Shown here piece after piece: positions 45,220 to 55,088 of a DNA stretch of 64,000 nt (the stretch's first letter is position 1; every line of letters begins with the position of its first letter). The DNA comes from Limnohabitans sp. WS1 (GTDB lineage: Bacteria > Pseudomonadota > Gammaproteobacteria > Burkholderiales > Burkholderiaceae_C), in the NCBI RefSeq assembly GCF_003063265.1, contig NZ_NERU01000006.1:124001-188000 (forward strand). Direction: 5' to 3'. The notes beneath the pieces are model-generated. The model made no database searches and was not told the origin of the DNA. It was given only the letters and a program-made list of their open reading frames with translations. A program made the position numbers and the translations under genes.

Positions 45220-46272
45220 ATGATGAAGATTATTTATGTTGGTGAGTCTTGGTTAGGCTCCTGCGCAAGGAGCCTAAAAGAAGCGTTGGCTCGGAATTCA
45301 CAAGTCGATCTGGACGAAGTCAACGAAGATCATTTTTTCCCAAAGCACCGTGCCAAATGGCTGCGAGGAATTCATCGTCTGCTGCGCCAAAGCTACCGCC
45401 AGGAGTTGTACCGGGAAATTCTGGCCAGAGTCGCTGTGTTCCAACCCGACTATGTGATAGTTTACAAAGGTTATTCACTTGATGCGAACTTTGTTGGGCA
45501 ACTTCGTTCGCTCGGTGTGCAGACGGTGAATATATATCCGGACTGTTCACCGCATGCTCATGGGGAGCGCCATCGCAAGGCAGTTGGCGCCTACGATCTA
45601 GTCATTTCGACCAAGTCCTTTCATCCGGCACTCTGGCAGTCAAGCTACGGCTATGCTAATACTTGCGCGTTTGTGCCACAGGGCTATGACCCGAATCTTC
45701 ATCTCGTTGCATCGCCGCCAGTCGAGCAGTTATTCGATGTGCTACTCATCGCGAACTGGCGTATCGAATATGGTGACCTCATGAAGCGACTTGCTGTGTT
45801 ACTGGAACGGCATCAGATCAAAGTAGGGATTGGTGGGCCCGGTTGGCTGCAGCATCGATCAGAGTTTCCGGCTGATTGGGTGTTTGTCGGGGCAATGGTA
45901 GGACGTAGTTACGTAGAGTGGCTGCGCCAAGGCAAGATATGTATTGCGCCGGTCACACGAGAGGTTGTCATCAACGGCGCTCGACAACATGGAGATGAAG
46001 ACACGACCCGAACATATGAGTTGGCGGCCGCACATTGTTTCTTCATTCATAGACGTACAGATTTCGTAAAAACTCTTTATTGCGAAGAAAAAGAGGTGCC
46101 AATGTTCGATAGTCCAGAAGAGCTAGCAGCAAAAATACTCTATTACCTGCCACGAAGCGAGGAGAGATCTTATATGGCTGGAAGGGCAAACATGCGGGCC
46201 GTTGCGTTCTATTCGACTGATAGCAGGGCTGCAGAAGTTGTTACTGTTTTATCAGAGCGACTAGCAGGCTGA
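45220..46272 (+). CDS. CgeB-like glycosyltransferase, 3' end altered by IS insertion
   Basis: A 350-residue protein resembling CgeB/DUF3880-type glycosyltransferases: KIIYVGESWLGSCARSLKEAL at the start, VYKGYSLDANFVG, NIYPDCSPHAHGE and the C-terminal nucleotide-sugar part DTTRTYELAAAHCFFIHRR. The IS5-type element begins at 46265 within its last codons. Without the element the frame would end Leu-Gly-Ala; with it, it ends Leu-Ala-Gly before a TGA in the element. The protein should thus remain functional. An ATG one codon later is an alternative start. Confidence 0.82.
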   Translation: MMKIIYVGESWLGSCARSLKEALARNSQVDLDEVNEDHFFPKHRAKWLRGIHRLLRQSYRQELYREILARVAVFQPDYVIVYKGYSLDANFVGQLRSLGVQTVNIYPDCSPHAHGERHRKAVGAYDLVISTKSFHPALWQSSYGYANTCAFVPQGYDPNLHLVASPPVEQLFDVLLIANWRIEYGDLMKRLAVLLERHQIKVGIGGPGWLQHRSEFPADWVFVGAMVGRSYVEWLRQGKICIAPVTREVVINGARQHGDEDTTRTYELAAAHCFFIHRRTDFVKTLYCEEKEVPMFDSPEELAAKILYYLPRSEERSYMAGRANMRAVAFYSTDSRAAEVVTVLSERLAG

Positions 46273-47592
46273 TGAAATACTGACGCGCTGAAAGCACCAA
46301 TTCAGCTGTGCAGTCGACAACTCAGGCATCACAAAAATCAAACAGACATGCGGGGCGCTGACACCTTTACCGAGAGCTTGTTTCTGATGAAACGCCTCGA
46401 TGATTTCGTCCCAACGGGTCACCCTTTGCGTGCCATACGCGAGGTGGTCGACAAGGCCTTGGTGGCCATGAACGGTTTGTTCGCCGACATGTATGAGGCC
46501 GACATCAAAGGCGGTCGTCCCAGCGTTGCACCCGAGAAGTTGTTGCGCGCCATGCTGTTGCAGGTGCTCTACAGCGTGCGCTCTGAGCGCATGCTCATGG
46601 AACAAATTCAGTACAACATGCTCTTTCGCTGGTTTGTGGGTTTGGCCATGGACGACGCCGTCTGGGTGCCCAGAGTCTTCACCAAGAACCGCCAGCGACT
46701 GATTGCGCATGACGCGGTGGTCGAACTGTTCAATCTGATCGTGGCTCAGGCCGACGAGCAAGAGTTGCTCTCAGGTGAGCACTTCAGCGTTGATGGCACC
46801 TTGATCCAAGCTTGGGCAGGCCACAAAAGTTTTGTACCCAAAGACCGCAAGGATGGTGACGACAGCGATGGCACCAACTTCCGCAACCAGCGCCGCAGCA
46901 ACGAGACCCACGAGTCGAGCGCGGACGGTGATGCGCGGCTGTACCGCAAAGGCAAGACCGCAAGCGAACGGCGCTTCATGGGCCACACACTCACTGACAA
47001 CCGAAACGGCCTGGTGGTCAACGCCATGGTCACGCAAGGCGATGGGCACGCCGAACGCGGAGCGGCCAAGGCCATGATCAACGATGCGCGTCAAGCGCAT
47101 GAAGAGGAAACGACGCTCATATTGGGCGCGGACAAAGGCTATGACGCCAAGGAATTCATCGAGGCCTTGCAGGAGATGAACGTGTTGCCGCATGTAGCGC
47201 AAAACACTTCAGGGCGCAAATCGGCGGTACCAGATGCAGTGGCTGCCAGCGAGGGCTATGCCATCTCGCAACAAAAGCGCAAACGCATTGAGCAGGGCTT
47301 TGGCTGAGCCAAGACGGTAGGCCACATTCGCCAGGTGCTGGTGCGGGGTCTGGAGACAGTGGACCAGATGTTTGTGCTGACGATGACGGCCTATAACCTC
47401 ACGCGACTGCGCACGCTGGGACAGGTGCGTCTGCAAGGTACCCGATGAGGGAAAAAGGCGGGGAAAAAGCCTGCGAAACAGCGTTTGGAAGGCCTCAAGG
47501 GGCTGAAATTTCAAAATGCAAAAAGAAAATCGGGCAAATGACGAAGCGGGGCAACAGGGCCGCTCTGACATCGTGAGTATTTCAGCAGCCTG
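46265..47592 (+). mobile_element. IS5-family insertion sequence with CTAG target duplication
   Basis: A 1328-bp element. Terminal inverted repeats are CAGGCTGATGAAATACTGAC (left) and CAGGCTGCTGAAATACTCAC (right, read on the minus strand), 18 of 20 matching. It is flanked by CTAG at 46261-46264 and 47593-47596, a 4-bp target copy that fits the YTAR preference of the IS5 subgroup. The transposase gene has an internal stop. No other full copy is in the window. Confidence 0.92.
46348..47448 (+). pseudogene. IS5-family transposase with internal TGA
   Basis: A DDE transposase in one frame except for TGA at 47305-47307, where the family has Trp after EQGFG. The first Asp of the triad is in FSVDGTLIQAW, the second in LILGADKGYDA, and the Glu in KRKRIEQGFG just before the stop; the conserved tail AKTVGHIRQVLVRGLETVDQ continues in frame to a TGA at 47446. 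The N-terminal DUF772-type domain (LDDFVPTGHPLRAIR) is intact. The truncated 319-residue product keeps the triad but loses the final helices, so it is likely inactive. Confidence 0.9.
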
Positions 47593-47720
47593 CTAGGCGC
47601 GTGATTAGCGAAAGCCCTATTAAACGCTGATCTGCCTGCTGCGATTGTGTTTGATATTCAAAAAAATTTTTATTAAAGACGCATACAGCACGTTGCCGAG
47701 TGCTGTGCAGGAGTATTTAG

Positions 47721-48575
47721 ATGTTCTACACGAAGAGAATTACTTGGGCCTTAAGAAAAGCACGATTGCCAGTAGTTGGTTCAGGCTTGGTGCTTGATGT
47801 TGGTAGTGGTGGCAATCCATATACGCGGTCGGATATTCTTCTTGACAGATTGACCGGTGCCGAGCATCGATGTGGTGTGTCAATGATGATTGATCGACCG
47901 GCAGTTTTTGGTGATGCATCAAAGATGCCATTTAAAGATAAAGTATTTGATTTCGTTGTTGCGTCTCATATTCTTGAGCATATGTCAGATCCGGTCAGTT
48001 TTCTTAATGAACTTCAGCGCGTAGGAAAATCTGGATATATCGAAACTCCTAATTTTTTGTTTGAACGTCTTTTTCCCTATGATATTCACTGTTTGGAAAT
48101 TGCGCTTGTTAATGGAGTGCTCCATATACACAAGAAAGCACGTCCGGTCGAGGATGACTTTATTGGCAGCCTAGATTATCTAAAACACGATAGTGAGTGG
48201 AAGAAGTTATTCTTTGAAGCGCCGAGTTTTTTTCATGTTCGATACTACTGGAATAATGAAATAAAATATTTAATTCATAACCCGGAAATTTCTTCTAAAT
48301 GGATAGAGAAAATTAATTCAAATAGTAATGAAGGCGAGATAAAGAAGAATTATTTGCAAGGTAACTTGGGATGGCGTAAATGGGGGCTCTGGTTATTAGG
48401 TTTTTGGCATAGTTACCGGCGTGCTAGCAGATTAAAGAACTTTGATTTATTAAAAATATTGGCATGTCCAGAATGCAAGGGAGATCTTCAGATGACTAAA
48501 GATTATTTAGTTTGTAATTCTTGTAAAGTAAAGTATAAAGCAGGTCAAAATCCTGATTTTTGTAATCCCCTGTGA
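47721..48575 (+). CDS. SAM-dependent methyltransferase with C-terminal zinc-ribbon-like domain
   Basis: A 284-residue protein. The SAM-binding motif is LVLDVGSGGNPYT (about residue 25) and the second motif DFVVASHILEHMSDPVSF. The last 45 residues (ILACPECKGDLQM, then LVCNSCKVKYKA) form a Trm112-like zinc ribbon with two CxxC pairs. The gene is strongly AT-rich, unlike the region before the insertion sequence. It may methylate a sugar or lipid-linked unit of the polymer; the fused zinc domain is less usual. Confidence 0.8.
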   Translation: MFYTKRITWALRKARLPVVGSGLVLDVGSGGNPYTRSDILLDRLTGAEHRCGVSMMIDRPAVFGDASKMPFKDKVFDFVVASHILEHMSDPVSFLNELQRVGKSGYIETPNFLFERLFPYDIHCLEIALVNGVLHIHKKARPVEDDFIGSLDYLKHDSEWKKLFFEAPSFFHVRYYWNNEIKYLIHNPEISSKWIEKINSNSNEGEIKKNYLQGNLGWRKWGLWLLGFWHSYRRASRLKNFDLLKILACPECKGDLQMTKDYLVCNSCKVKYKAGQNPDFCNPL

Positions 48576-48658
48576 TATCTTCAATTTCCGAGGGTTTATT
48601 AAAAATAAATATCCGAATTTATTTTAATAATAAATATCCATAATATAATAAAGAAAAA

Positions 48659-49810
48659 ATGAAAAAAAATCTTTCAGTTTTATTCGTCCAGTGTGCGCCT
48701 TCTCAATTGGATTCTTCATTTTATTCGGAGCTTAATGAAAGGACCAAAGGGCGCATTTCCTTGGCACTCATGAACGATGGTGATATTCGGCGTACGCAGT
48801 TGGACCCTGAGTTGGGCATTGTCCCAAAGTTTCCGCCGTTAAGTGAAGGGTATCCAATTCATCACGTGCCTACTGAACGACATGGGGGACTAAAAAAGCT
48901 GATTGCGCTGATTGCTAGACTTCGACCGCGTATGGTCGTTGTTCAGGATCAAGTTTGGTTTTCAAAGATTTCTATAGCATTAGTTTGTCGTGTTTTGCGA
49001 ATTAGTGTGATTATGCGTAGTGATAAGAATGAGCTTTCATCTAGGTCAAGAGTAGGTTGGAAGCGGCTTGTTGAGGCTTTCTTGGTTAAGGTTCTTTTTG
49101 ATGGTATTGCACCAGTGAGCAAGCTCACGGCATCCTACTATCGATGGGTGGATTTAAAAAAAATTTGGTGGTTTCCATACCCATCCTCAAAATCCAAGTT
49201 TTCTCGAAATGATGACTATACTGATGTGCGGAGAAATATCAGAGAATCTCTTGGAATCCCGATGTCCCATTGTGTATATCTGGCGGTCGTTAAGTTTGTT
49301 GACCGAGAGAATCCTGATGGGATTATTAAGGCGTTTCACGAACTAAGCAATTGGAGAACCGATGCTTCTCTGCTACTGATCGGTGCTGGGCCAATGGAGG
49401 CGCAGTTAAAAAACATGGTGGAGAATCTTGAGATAAAGAACGTGTATTTCTGCGGATATGTCCCCTATTCAACTCTTCAGAATTATTTTTGGGCGTCTGA
49501 TGTATTTGTTCATCTTGCATGGGTTGGGCCATGGGAAATTTCCCCGCAGGATGCGCTTGTAGCCCATTTGGGTCTAGTTACATCGAATTGTGTTGGGTCT
49601 GGTATTTGTCACCTTGAGGATGAGCTTTCTCGCTTTATCGTAAATCCTGATGACCCGGTAGCAGCTGCACGGGCAATGAACGAAGCTGGCGATGCCAATA
49701 TTGATGCCCTATTTTCACGGGCTTGGACTTCCGTTACTGCGAGATTTACCTCAGACGAGTTGGCAGTTTGGTGGGCCAATAAATTGGTCGCTGAGGGTGT
49801 TTTTTCTTGA
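48659..49810 (+). CDS. Glycosyltransferase family 4 (GT-B)
   Basis: A 383-residue GT-B glycosyltransferase. The C-terminal half shows the nucleotide-sugar domain: YLAVVKFVDRENPDGIIKAF, LLLIGAGPMEAQL, VYFCGYVPYSTLQNYFWASD and the acidic site in HLAWVGPWEISPQDAL, where the usual EGxP/E motif is altered. The gene is AT-rich and follows the methyltransferase after 83 AT-rich bases. It adds one sugar of the repeat unit; donor unknown. Confidence 0.83.
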   Translation: MKKNLSVLFVQCAPSQLDSSFYSELNERTKGRISLALMNDGDIRRTQLDPELGIVPKFPPLSEGYPIHHVPTERHGGLKKLIALIARLRPRMVVVQDQVWFSKISIALVCRVLRISVIMRSDKNELSSRSRVGWKRLVEAFLVKVLFDGIAPVSKLTASYYRWVDLKKIWWFPYPSSKSKFSRNDDYTDVRRNIRESLGIPMSHCVYLAVVKFVDRENPDGIIKAFHELSNWRTDASLLLIGAGPMEAQLKNMVENLEIKNVYFCGYVPYSTLQNYFWASDVFVHLAWVGPWEISPQDALVAHLGLVTSNCVGSGICHLEDELSRFIVNPDDPVAAARAMNEAGDANIDALFSRAWTSVTARFTSDELAVWWANKLVAEGVFS

Positions 49811-49909
49811 TCTATTTGTAACTTACTCTTCTCTTGATAAAATTCTTAATTCACAGAATATCTTAGTAAAAAGAGATTATTTTTTTTAGTTCTTATAATT
49901 GGTTTGGTT

Positions 49910-50212
49910 ATGCTCACACTTGAACGAAGAGTTAGATTAATGGTGGTCGGAGCTCATGAGTGCATAGTTTCTGCACCAAGTGAGCGGCACAAAGACAGTC
50001 TCTCTTCACTTGCGTTCTCTCTGGCAGACAACAACCTAGTGGGACTAACCCGGCTCCTGTCGGGGTGGCGTGGCTTGGGGGCGCTGCGGAGTGAAAACGC
50101 GGCTAGAGCTAATCAATTGGCCGCGCACGCAAACTCCATCCCATCGCGCGCACTGCAATTGGACGAGCACTTTGGTGAATTTCTTACAAGGAAGGCTGGT
50201 GCCAAGCGATGA
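49910..50212 (+). CDS. Hypothetical small protein, possibly a gene remnant
   Basis: A 100-residue open frame, MLTLERRVRLMVVGAHECIV to KAGAKR. The composition is GC-rich, unlike the gene before it. Its TGA overlaps the ATG of the next methyltransferase (ATGA at 50209), as in a coupled operon, which favours a real or once-real gene. No domain is recognised; the length and the lack of a globular motif make a C-terminal relic of a larger gene possible. Confidence 0.45.
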   Translation: MLTLERRVRLMVVGAHECIVSAPSERHKDSLSSLAFSLADNNLVGLTRLLSGWRGLGALRSENAARANQLAAHANSIPSRALQLDEHFGEFLTRKAGAKR

Positions 50213-50928
50213 ACACAGATACCTATGCCTGCTACGAGGGTTGGAAGAATTGGTCAGCCGGTAGTTTTGGGGCGTGTGATGAGAGCAGTGCTGCCTATTT
50301 TGCGGCCGAGGCGAAGCGATCTGGTCTTGGCAGGCTTAATGGGTTGCGTGTGATTGAAATCGGTTTCGGTAACGGTGTCTTTGCCGATTGGTGCAGGAAA
50401 TGTGGCGCCAATTACTCGGGCACTGAGGTAATTCCGGAACTGGTTGACCGCGGCCGTCACTCGGGCTTCGATATGCATTTGGCAACTGCCGGGCTTGGTG
50501 CCTTGGGGGCGGCTGGAAGCGCTGATTTGGTTTGTTCATGGGACGTTTTTGAACATATTGAGATTGAGCATCTCAGGGGTCTGCTGGCTGAGGTGCGGAC
50601 GTTGTTGCGATCAGGGGGAGTGCTGATAGCGCGATTTCCTTCTGGCGATAGCCCCTTCGCGCGCGCCATCCAGTACGGCGATTTGACACATCGCACCATT
50701 GTGGGGTCGTCAGCCGTCAACCAGTTAGCGAATGAACTGGACTTTCAGGTGGTACAGATTCGAGAGCCACGATTCGTCTACTTCGGCGTGCCGCTCATTT
50801 CACTGGTAAGAAGAGTGACTGTGGAATGTGTCCGGCGCATCGTCCTCCCTGCAATGACCATGTTTTTTATGGGTGGAGGAGCGCCCGTGCTGACACCAAA
50901 TATGATAGTTGTGCTAAGGAAAGAATGA
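50209..50928 (+). CDS. Class I SAM-dependent methyltransferase
   Basis: A 239-residue methyltransferase with motif I VIEIGFGNGVFADWC near residue 45, an acidic motif in YSGTEVIPELVDRG, and motif post-II LVCSWDVFEHIE near 106, the pattern of methyltransf_23-type enzymes. It overlaps both neighbours by 4 bases (ATGA), so it is in the middle of a translationally coupled set with a glycosyltransferase. It may methylate the growing glycan. Confidence 0.85.
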   Translation: MNTDTYACYEGWKNWSAGSFGACDESSAAYFAAEAKRSGLGRLNGLRVIEIGFGNGVFADWCRKCGANYSGTEVIPELVDRGRHSGFDMHLATAGLGALGAAGSADLVCSWDVFEHIEIEHLRGLLAEVRTLLRSGGVLIARFPSGDSPFARAIQYGDLTHRTIVGSSAVNQLANELDFQVVQIREPRFVYFGVPLISLVRRVTVECVRRIVLPAMTMFFMGGGAPVLTPNMIVVLRKE

Positions 50929-52160
50929 GCCAGCAGATGTCGAATATTATGATAGCCCTTGTCGTACCTTCGCTTGAACAGGGCGGTGGCGTACCATCGG
51001 TTGCCGAGTTTGTTTGTAAAGTTGCCGAGCGAAGTAAGCGATTTGACGTGCGGCTTATTTCCCTTTCAACTTCGATGGTGGACGATGTCGGGTTGGCAAT
51101 AACTCGGCCCCGGTCTTGGTTGCGTGGCGTAGAAGTTGCACATGGGACGTGGCGAGGACGGCCCATTACACGGATAGGTGTATTTGCCTCTGAACTGGAA
51201 TTCCAGCGCTATAAACCGCGTCCGGAACTAGCCACGGCACTCGCCGGTTGCGACTTGATCCAAGTTGTCTGCGGGTCGCCAGCTTGGGCCAACTCGGTAG
51301 TCGGGCTGGGCAAGCCGGTGTCGCTCCAGGTAGCCACCCGGGTGAAAGTGGAGCGGCGCCGTCGGGATGCAAACCCTAAAACCCTGGCGGGCTGGTGGCG
51401 CAAATGCATGACCATAATCACTGACCAACTGGATGATCGAGCGCTACACGCTGTCGATGCGATCCAACTGGAAAACCCGTGGATGCTTGATTACTGTCGG
51501 CAAATCAATCAAGGGCGCGCCGATGTGGACGTGCGCTATGCCCCGCCGGGGGTGGATGTCAGGCTGTTCTGTCCGCTCGAAGAGCGGCACACGTCAGCCG
51601 CTCCCTACATCCTGTGCGTCGGCAGGCTAGACGATCCGCGAAAGAACATTAGTTTACTGTTGAACGCTTTTAGTCAATTACCTGCTAGCTTGTCGCATGT
51701 GCATCTGGTGACTGCCGGTGCAGGCAAGCCGCCGCCAGATTATTGGGTGCAAGTGGCGTCAAAGGGCTTGAAAGACCGTGTGCGCCATATACAGCGACCG
51801 AAGACAATCGACCTCGTCAAGCTGTACCAGCAGGCCACGGCCTTCGCTCTTTCATCCGATGAAGAGGGCCTGGGCGTCGTGATTCTGGAGGCCATGGCCT
51901 GTGGCGTGCCAGTGGTGGCCACGCGCTGCGGCGGGCCGGACGGCATCATTACCGATGGCAAGGATGGCTTTCTGGTGCCTCTGGATGATGCGGCCGCCAT
52001 GGCAGACCGGCTGGCATTGTTGTGCACCGATGCGGCTATGAATCAGCAGATGGGCCGAGAGGCCCGCGCGACGATCGAGGCACACTATGCCGATGACGTG
52101 GCCGGGGCTGCGTTTGTCGACGTGTGGGACAAGCTGCTTCAAATGGCGGGGAAGCGCTGA
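50925..52160 (+). CDS. Glycosyltransferase family 4
   Basis: A 411-residue GT-B enzyme with both Rossmann domains. The N-terminal domain has VPSLEQGGGVPSVAEFV, and the C-terminal one LCVGRLDDPRKNISLLLNAF, HLVTAGAGKPPPDYW and the nucleotide-sugar site FALSSDEEGLGVVILEAMAC with the EX7E pattern of retaining enzymes. Start at 50925 is set by overlap with the previous stop and a TAAGGA ribosome site. One base separates its stop from the AsnB-type gene. Confidence 0.92.
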   Translation: MSQQMSNIMIALVVPSLEQGGGVPSVAEFVCKVAERSKRFDVRLISLSTSMVDDVGLAITRPRSWLRGVEVAHGTWRGRPITRIGVFASELEFQRYKPRPELATALAGCDLIQVVCGSPAWANSVVGLGKPVSLQVATRVKVERRRRDANPKTLAGWWRKCMTIITDQLDDRALHAVDAIQLENPWMLDYCRQINQGRADVDVRYAPPGVDVRLFCPLEERHTSAAPYILCVGRLDDPRKNISLLLNAFSQLPASLSHVHLVTAGAGKPPPDYWVQVASKGLKDRVRHIQRPKTIDLVKLYQQATAFALSSDEEGLGVVILEAMACGVPVVATRCGGPDGIITDGKDGFLVPLDDAAAMADRLALLCTDAAMNQQMGREARATIEAHYADDVAGAAFVDVWDKLLQMAGKR

Positions 52161-52161
52161 A

Positions 52162-53958
52162 ATGTGTGGCTTGATCGCTTTGTTGGGCGCCTCAAGCTCA
52201 ACTTTTGCGCTGGAAACGCTCCAGCCCGCGCTCACCTACATGCATCGTCGCGACCCAGACGCAGAAGGCACTTGGCAAGAGCCGGGCGTCTGGCTGGGCC
52301 ATCGCCGCCTGTCCATTCTTGATTTGGACATACGCTCCAACCAGCCCCTGCATTCCGCCTGCGGCCGTTACGTGATCGTCTTCAATGGCGAAATCTACAA
52401 CTACCGTGCCCTGCGTGGCGAGCTGGTTGCGGCCGGCGTACCGCTGCACACTACGTCGGATACCGAAGTCATCTTGGAGCTCTTTGCCCATGACGGTGCG
52501 GCCGTGTTGCCCCGCCTGCGGTGCATGTTTGCCTTTGTCATTTGGGACCGCACAGCGCGGCACGCGTTTGCCGCGCGAGACCCCTACGGTATTAAGCCGC
52601 TGTATTGGGCGCACACGGCCGATGGTGTGCTGCTGGCATCGCAGGTGCGGGCGCTGCTGGACACGGGGCAGGTGTCGCGCGCGCCCTGTGCGCGTGGGCA
52701 GGCCGGCTTCTGGTTGCTGGGCAGCGTGCCAGAACCGCACACCTGGTACCAGGCCATTCAGGCGCTGCCTGCTGGGCATTGCGCCTGGATTGATGAGGGC
52801 CGCATGGGCTCGCCGCAGCGTTGGTGGGACGTGGCCGCTGCGTGGCGCGATGCGCCCGACACCTTGCGACCTGCAGCTGAAGTGCGCGAGCGTGTTCGCA
52901 CCGCCTTGCGCGCCAGCTTGGCCGCGCATCTGGTGGCAGATGTGCCGGTGGGCTTGTTTTTGTCGGGAGGCATTGACTCGGGCGCGTTGGCCGGCCTTAT
53001 GGTGGAGGCCGGAGCGCAAAACCTGCAGGGCATCACTATTTCCTATGACGAATTTGCCTGCACCCATGCTGACGAGGCGCCGGTGGCCGCCAGCCTGGCT
53101 GCGCATTACGGCATCAGCCATCATGTGAACCGGGTAACGCGTGAAGAATTTGCGGCCGACCTGCCGCGCATTTTGGCCGCCATGGACCTGCCTAGTGTGG
53201 ACGGCATCAACACCTGGTATGCCACCAAGGCGGTAGCCGAGCTTGAGCTGAAGGTGGTGGTCTCGGACGTGGGGGGCAGCGAGCTTTTTCAGGGCTATAG
53301 CAGTTTTCAGCAGTTGCCGCGGCTGGTGACGGCGTGGGGGCCGGCATCGCGCGTGCCCGGCGCCATGTCGCTAGCCCGTGCGGCCATGGGCTGGCAGGCA
53401 CGGCACAGCGGCAATGCGCGATGGGGACAAATGCCAGACTGGGCGCGCACCATGGCCGGCGCCTGGTGGCTGCGGCGCGGGCTGTACGCACCAGCCGATT
53501 TGCCGGCGCTGATGGGGCCGGAGCTGGCGGCCGAAGTGTTGCAGGGCTTCAGCCCCGATGCATGGGTGGGCCAGATGAGCGGCGCGCTGGCCGCCGATGG
53601 CCGGCTGGCCGTGGGCCAGATCGAGTCGACGACGTACCTGCGCAACCAGTTGCTGCCCGACAGCGACTGGGCCAGCATGGACCACAGCGTGGAGTTGCGC
53701 ACCCCGCTGGTGGATGCCTGGCTGCTGCGCGATATGCAACCGCTGCTAGGTGCATTCAGCCAGTTCCCACACAAACGATTGCTGGCCGAAGCCATAACCA
53801 GGTCGTTGCCGGAAATATTGATCAACCGCACCAAGACCGGGTTTGGCATACCGGTGCAAGCGTGGCTTAGTCAAATGGGCAAGACCGGTTGTGAGGCCGG
53901 CCCCAGCAATGCCTGGGCGCGTGAGGTGTCGCGCGTGTATGAAGGGGGAAAGCTGTGA
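52162..53958 (+). CDS. Asparagine synthase-type glutamine amidotransferase (AsnB/WbpS-like)
   Basis: A 598-residue protein with an N-terminal Ntn glutaminase (MCGLIALLG; Cys2 is the nucleophile after Met removal, then HRRLSILDLD and FNGEIYNYRAL) and a C-terminal synthetase domain with the PP-loop LFLSGGIDSGALAG near residue 275. In polysaccharide clusters such enzymes can amidate a uronic acid, as WbpS does in Pseudomonas O-antigen. With the TviB-type dehydrogenase at 40070 this is the favoured role here. Start placed at 52162 because Cys must follow the first Met. The next gene overlaps its stop by 4 bases. Confidence 0.9.
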   Translation: MCGLIALLGASSSTFALETLQPALTYMHRRDPDAEGTWQEPGVWLGHRRLSILDLDIRSNQPLHSACGRYVIVFNGEIYNYRALRGELVAAGVPLHTTSDTEVILELFAHDGAAVLPRLRCMFAFVIWDRTARHAFAARDPYGIKPLYWAHTADGVLLASQVRALLDTGQVSRAPCARGQAGFWLLGSVPEPHTWYQAIQALPAGHCAWIDEGRMGSPQRWWDVAAAWRDAPDTLRPAAEVRERVRTALRASLAAHLVADVPVGLFLSGGIDSGALAGLMVEAGAQNLQGITISYDEFACTHADEAPVAASLAAHYGISHHVNRVTREEFAADLPRILAAMDLPSVDGINTWYATKAVAELELKVVVSDVGGSELFQGYSSFQQLPRLVTAWGPASRVPGAMSLARAAMGWQARHSGNARWGQMPDWARTMAGAWWLRRGLYAPADLPALMGPELAAEVLQGFSPDAWVGQMSGALAADGRLAVGQIESTTYLRNQLLPDSDWASMDHSVELRTPLVDAWLLRDMQPLLGAFSQFPHKRLLAEAITRSLPEILINRTKTGFGIPVQAWLSQMGKTGCEAGPSNAWAREVSRVYEGGKL

Positions 53959-55088
53959 AGCTGTTGCACGTGGTGCCGCATATCGACCAGGAGGCCGCTG
54001 GACCATCGTATTCGGTACCGCGCCTCTGCCAGAGCCTGGCCGCTTGCGGCAATGAGGTGGAGTTGACCTGTCTTGCTGCGCGCGGCGACATTCCGGGTGT
54101 GACGCTGGACCTGCATCCGCAGTGGCCCATCCTGGGCCGCTTCGCCATTTCGACCAGTCTTGCCCAGGCACTGGGCCGCAAGGCGTGTGTGGTGGACGTG
54201 GTGCACAACCACAGCCTGTGGTCAATGGTGAATGTGGCTGCCGGCTGGGTGGTGCCGGGTCGTCGGGCCAAGCTGGTGACTTCACCGCGTGGCACCTTAT
54301 CGGCCTGGGCACTGGGCCGCAACAAGACACTCAAGAGCTGGCTGTGGCCGCTACAGCGCCGGGTGCTGGCGCGCGCCGACATGCTGCACGCCACCAGCGA
54401 GGTGGAGCTGCAAGAGATTCGTGCCCAGGGCTTTACTGCCCCAGTGGCAGTGGTGCCCAACGGCATTGACCTGCCACATATGCCGCCGGCTTTTGTGCGT
54501 GAAGAAGGTGGCGTGCGCACCCTGCTTTACCTCGGCCGTATTCACCCCATCAAGGGGCTGGACCGGCTGTTGAGCGCGTGGACGCAATTACAAGGGCGCC
54601 ACCCATCGTGGCGCCTGGTGATTGCCGGCAAGGGGGAGGCAGCGCATGTGCAAGACGTGCAGGCGCTGGCGGCACGGCTGGGGGTGCAGCGCGTGGAGTT
54701 TCCCGGCCCGGTGTATGGCGCAGCCAAGGCGCAAGCCTACTTTAATGCCGAGATTTTTGTGCTGCCAACTCACTCAGAAAATTTTGGCATGGTGGTGGCC
54801 GAGGCGCTGGCGCATGGTTGCCCCGCACTGGTCAGTCGCGGCGCGCCCTGGCCCGGTCTGGTGACCGAAGGCTGCGGCTGGTGGGTGGATAACAGAGTGG
54901 AGACCCTCGCCGCGGCGCTGGATGCCGCCATGCAGTTGCCGCCGAATCAACTGGCTGCCATGGGCCTGCGTGGCCGGGCCTGGATGGAGCGCGATTTCGG
55001 TTGGGCGGCGATCGGGCAGAAGATGGATGCTTCCTACCGCTGGCTGGTGCACGGTGCCGGACGGCCGGTGTGGGTCAGGGCGGCATGA
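53955..55088 (+). CDS. Glycosyltransferase family 4
   Basis: A 377-residue GT-B enzyme. N-terminal part: LLHVVPHIDQEAAGPSYSVP; C-terminal part: LLYLGRIHPIKGLDRLLSAW, VIAGKGEAAH and FVLPTHSENFGMVVAEALAH, with the EX7E-like HSENFGMVVAE acceptor of the donor phosphate. It begins at a GTG (GTGA) overlapping the AsnB stop. It is followed by a 109-base gap without features, after which the composition becomes AT-richer. Confidence 0.9.
   Translation: MKLLHVVPHIDQEAAGPSYSVPRLCQSLAACGNEVELTCLAARGDIPGVTLDLHPQWPILGRFAISTSLAQALGRKACVVDVVHNHSLWSMVNVAAGWVVPGRRAKLVTSPRGTLSAWALGRNKTLKSWLWPLQRRVLARADMLHATSEVELQEIRAQGFTAPVAVVPNGIDLPHMPPAFVREEGGVRTLLYLGRIHPIKGLDRLLSAWTQLQGRHPSWRLVIAGKGEAAHVQDVQALAARLGVQRVEFPGPVYGAAKAQAYFNAEIFVLPTHSENFGMVVAEALAHGCPALVSRGAPWPGLVTEGCGWWVDNRVETLAAALDAAMQLPPNQLAAMGLRGRAWMERDFGWAAIGQKMDASYRWLVHGAGRPVWVRAA

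Noticed and set aside
39454..47307. Stop-codon recoding of TGA as Trp
   Set aside because: TGA is the natural stop of many intact genes here, including overlapping ATGA junctions, and Trp is coded by TGG everywhere else.
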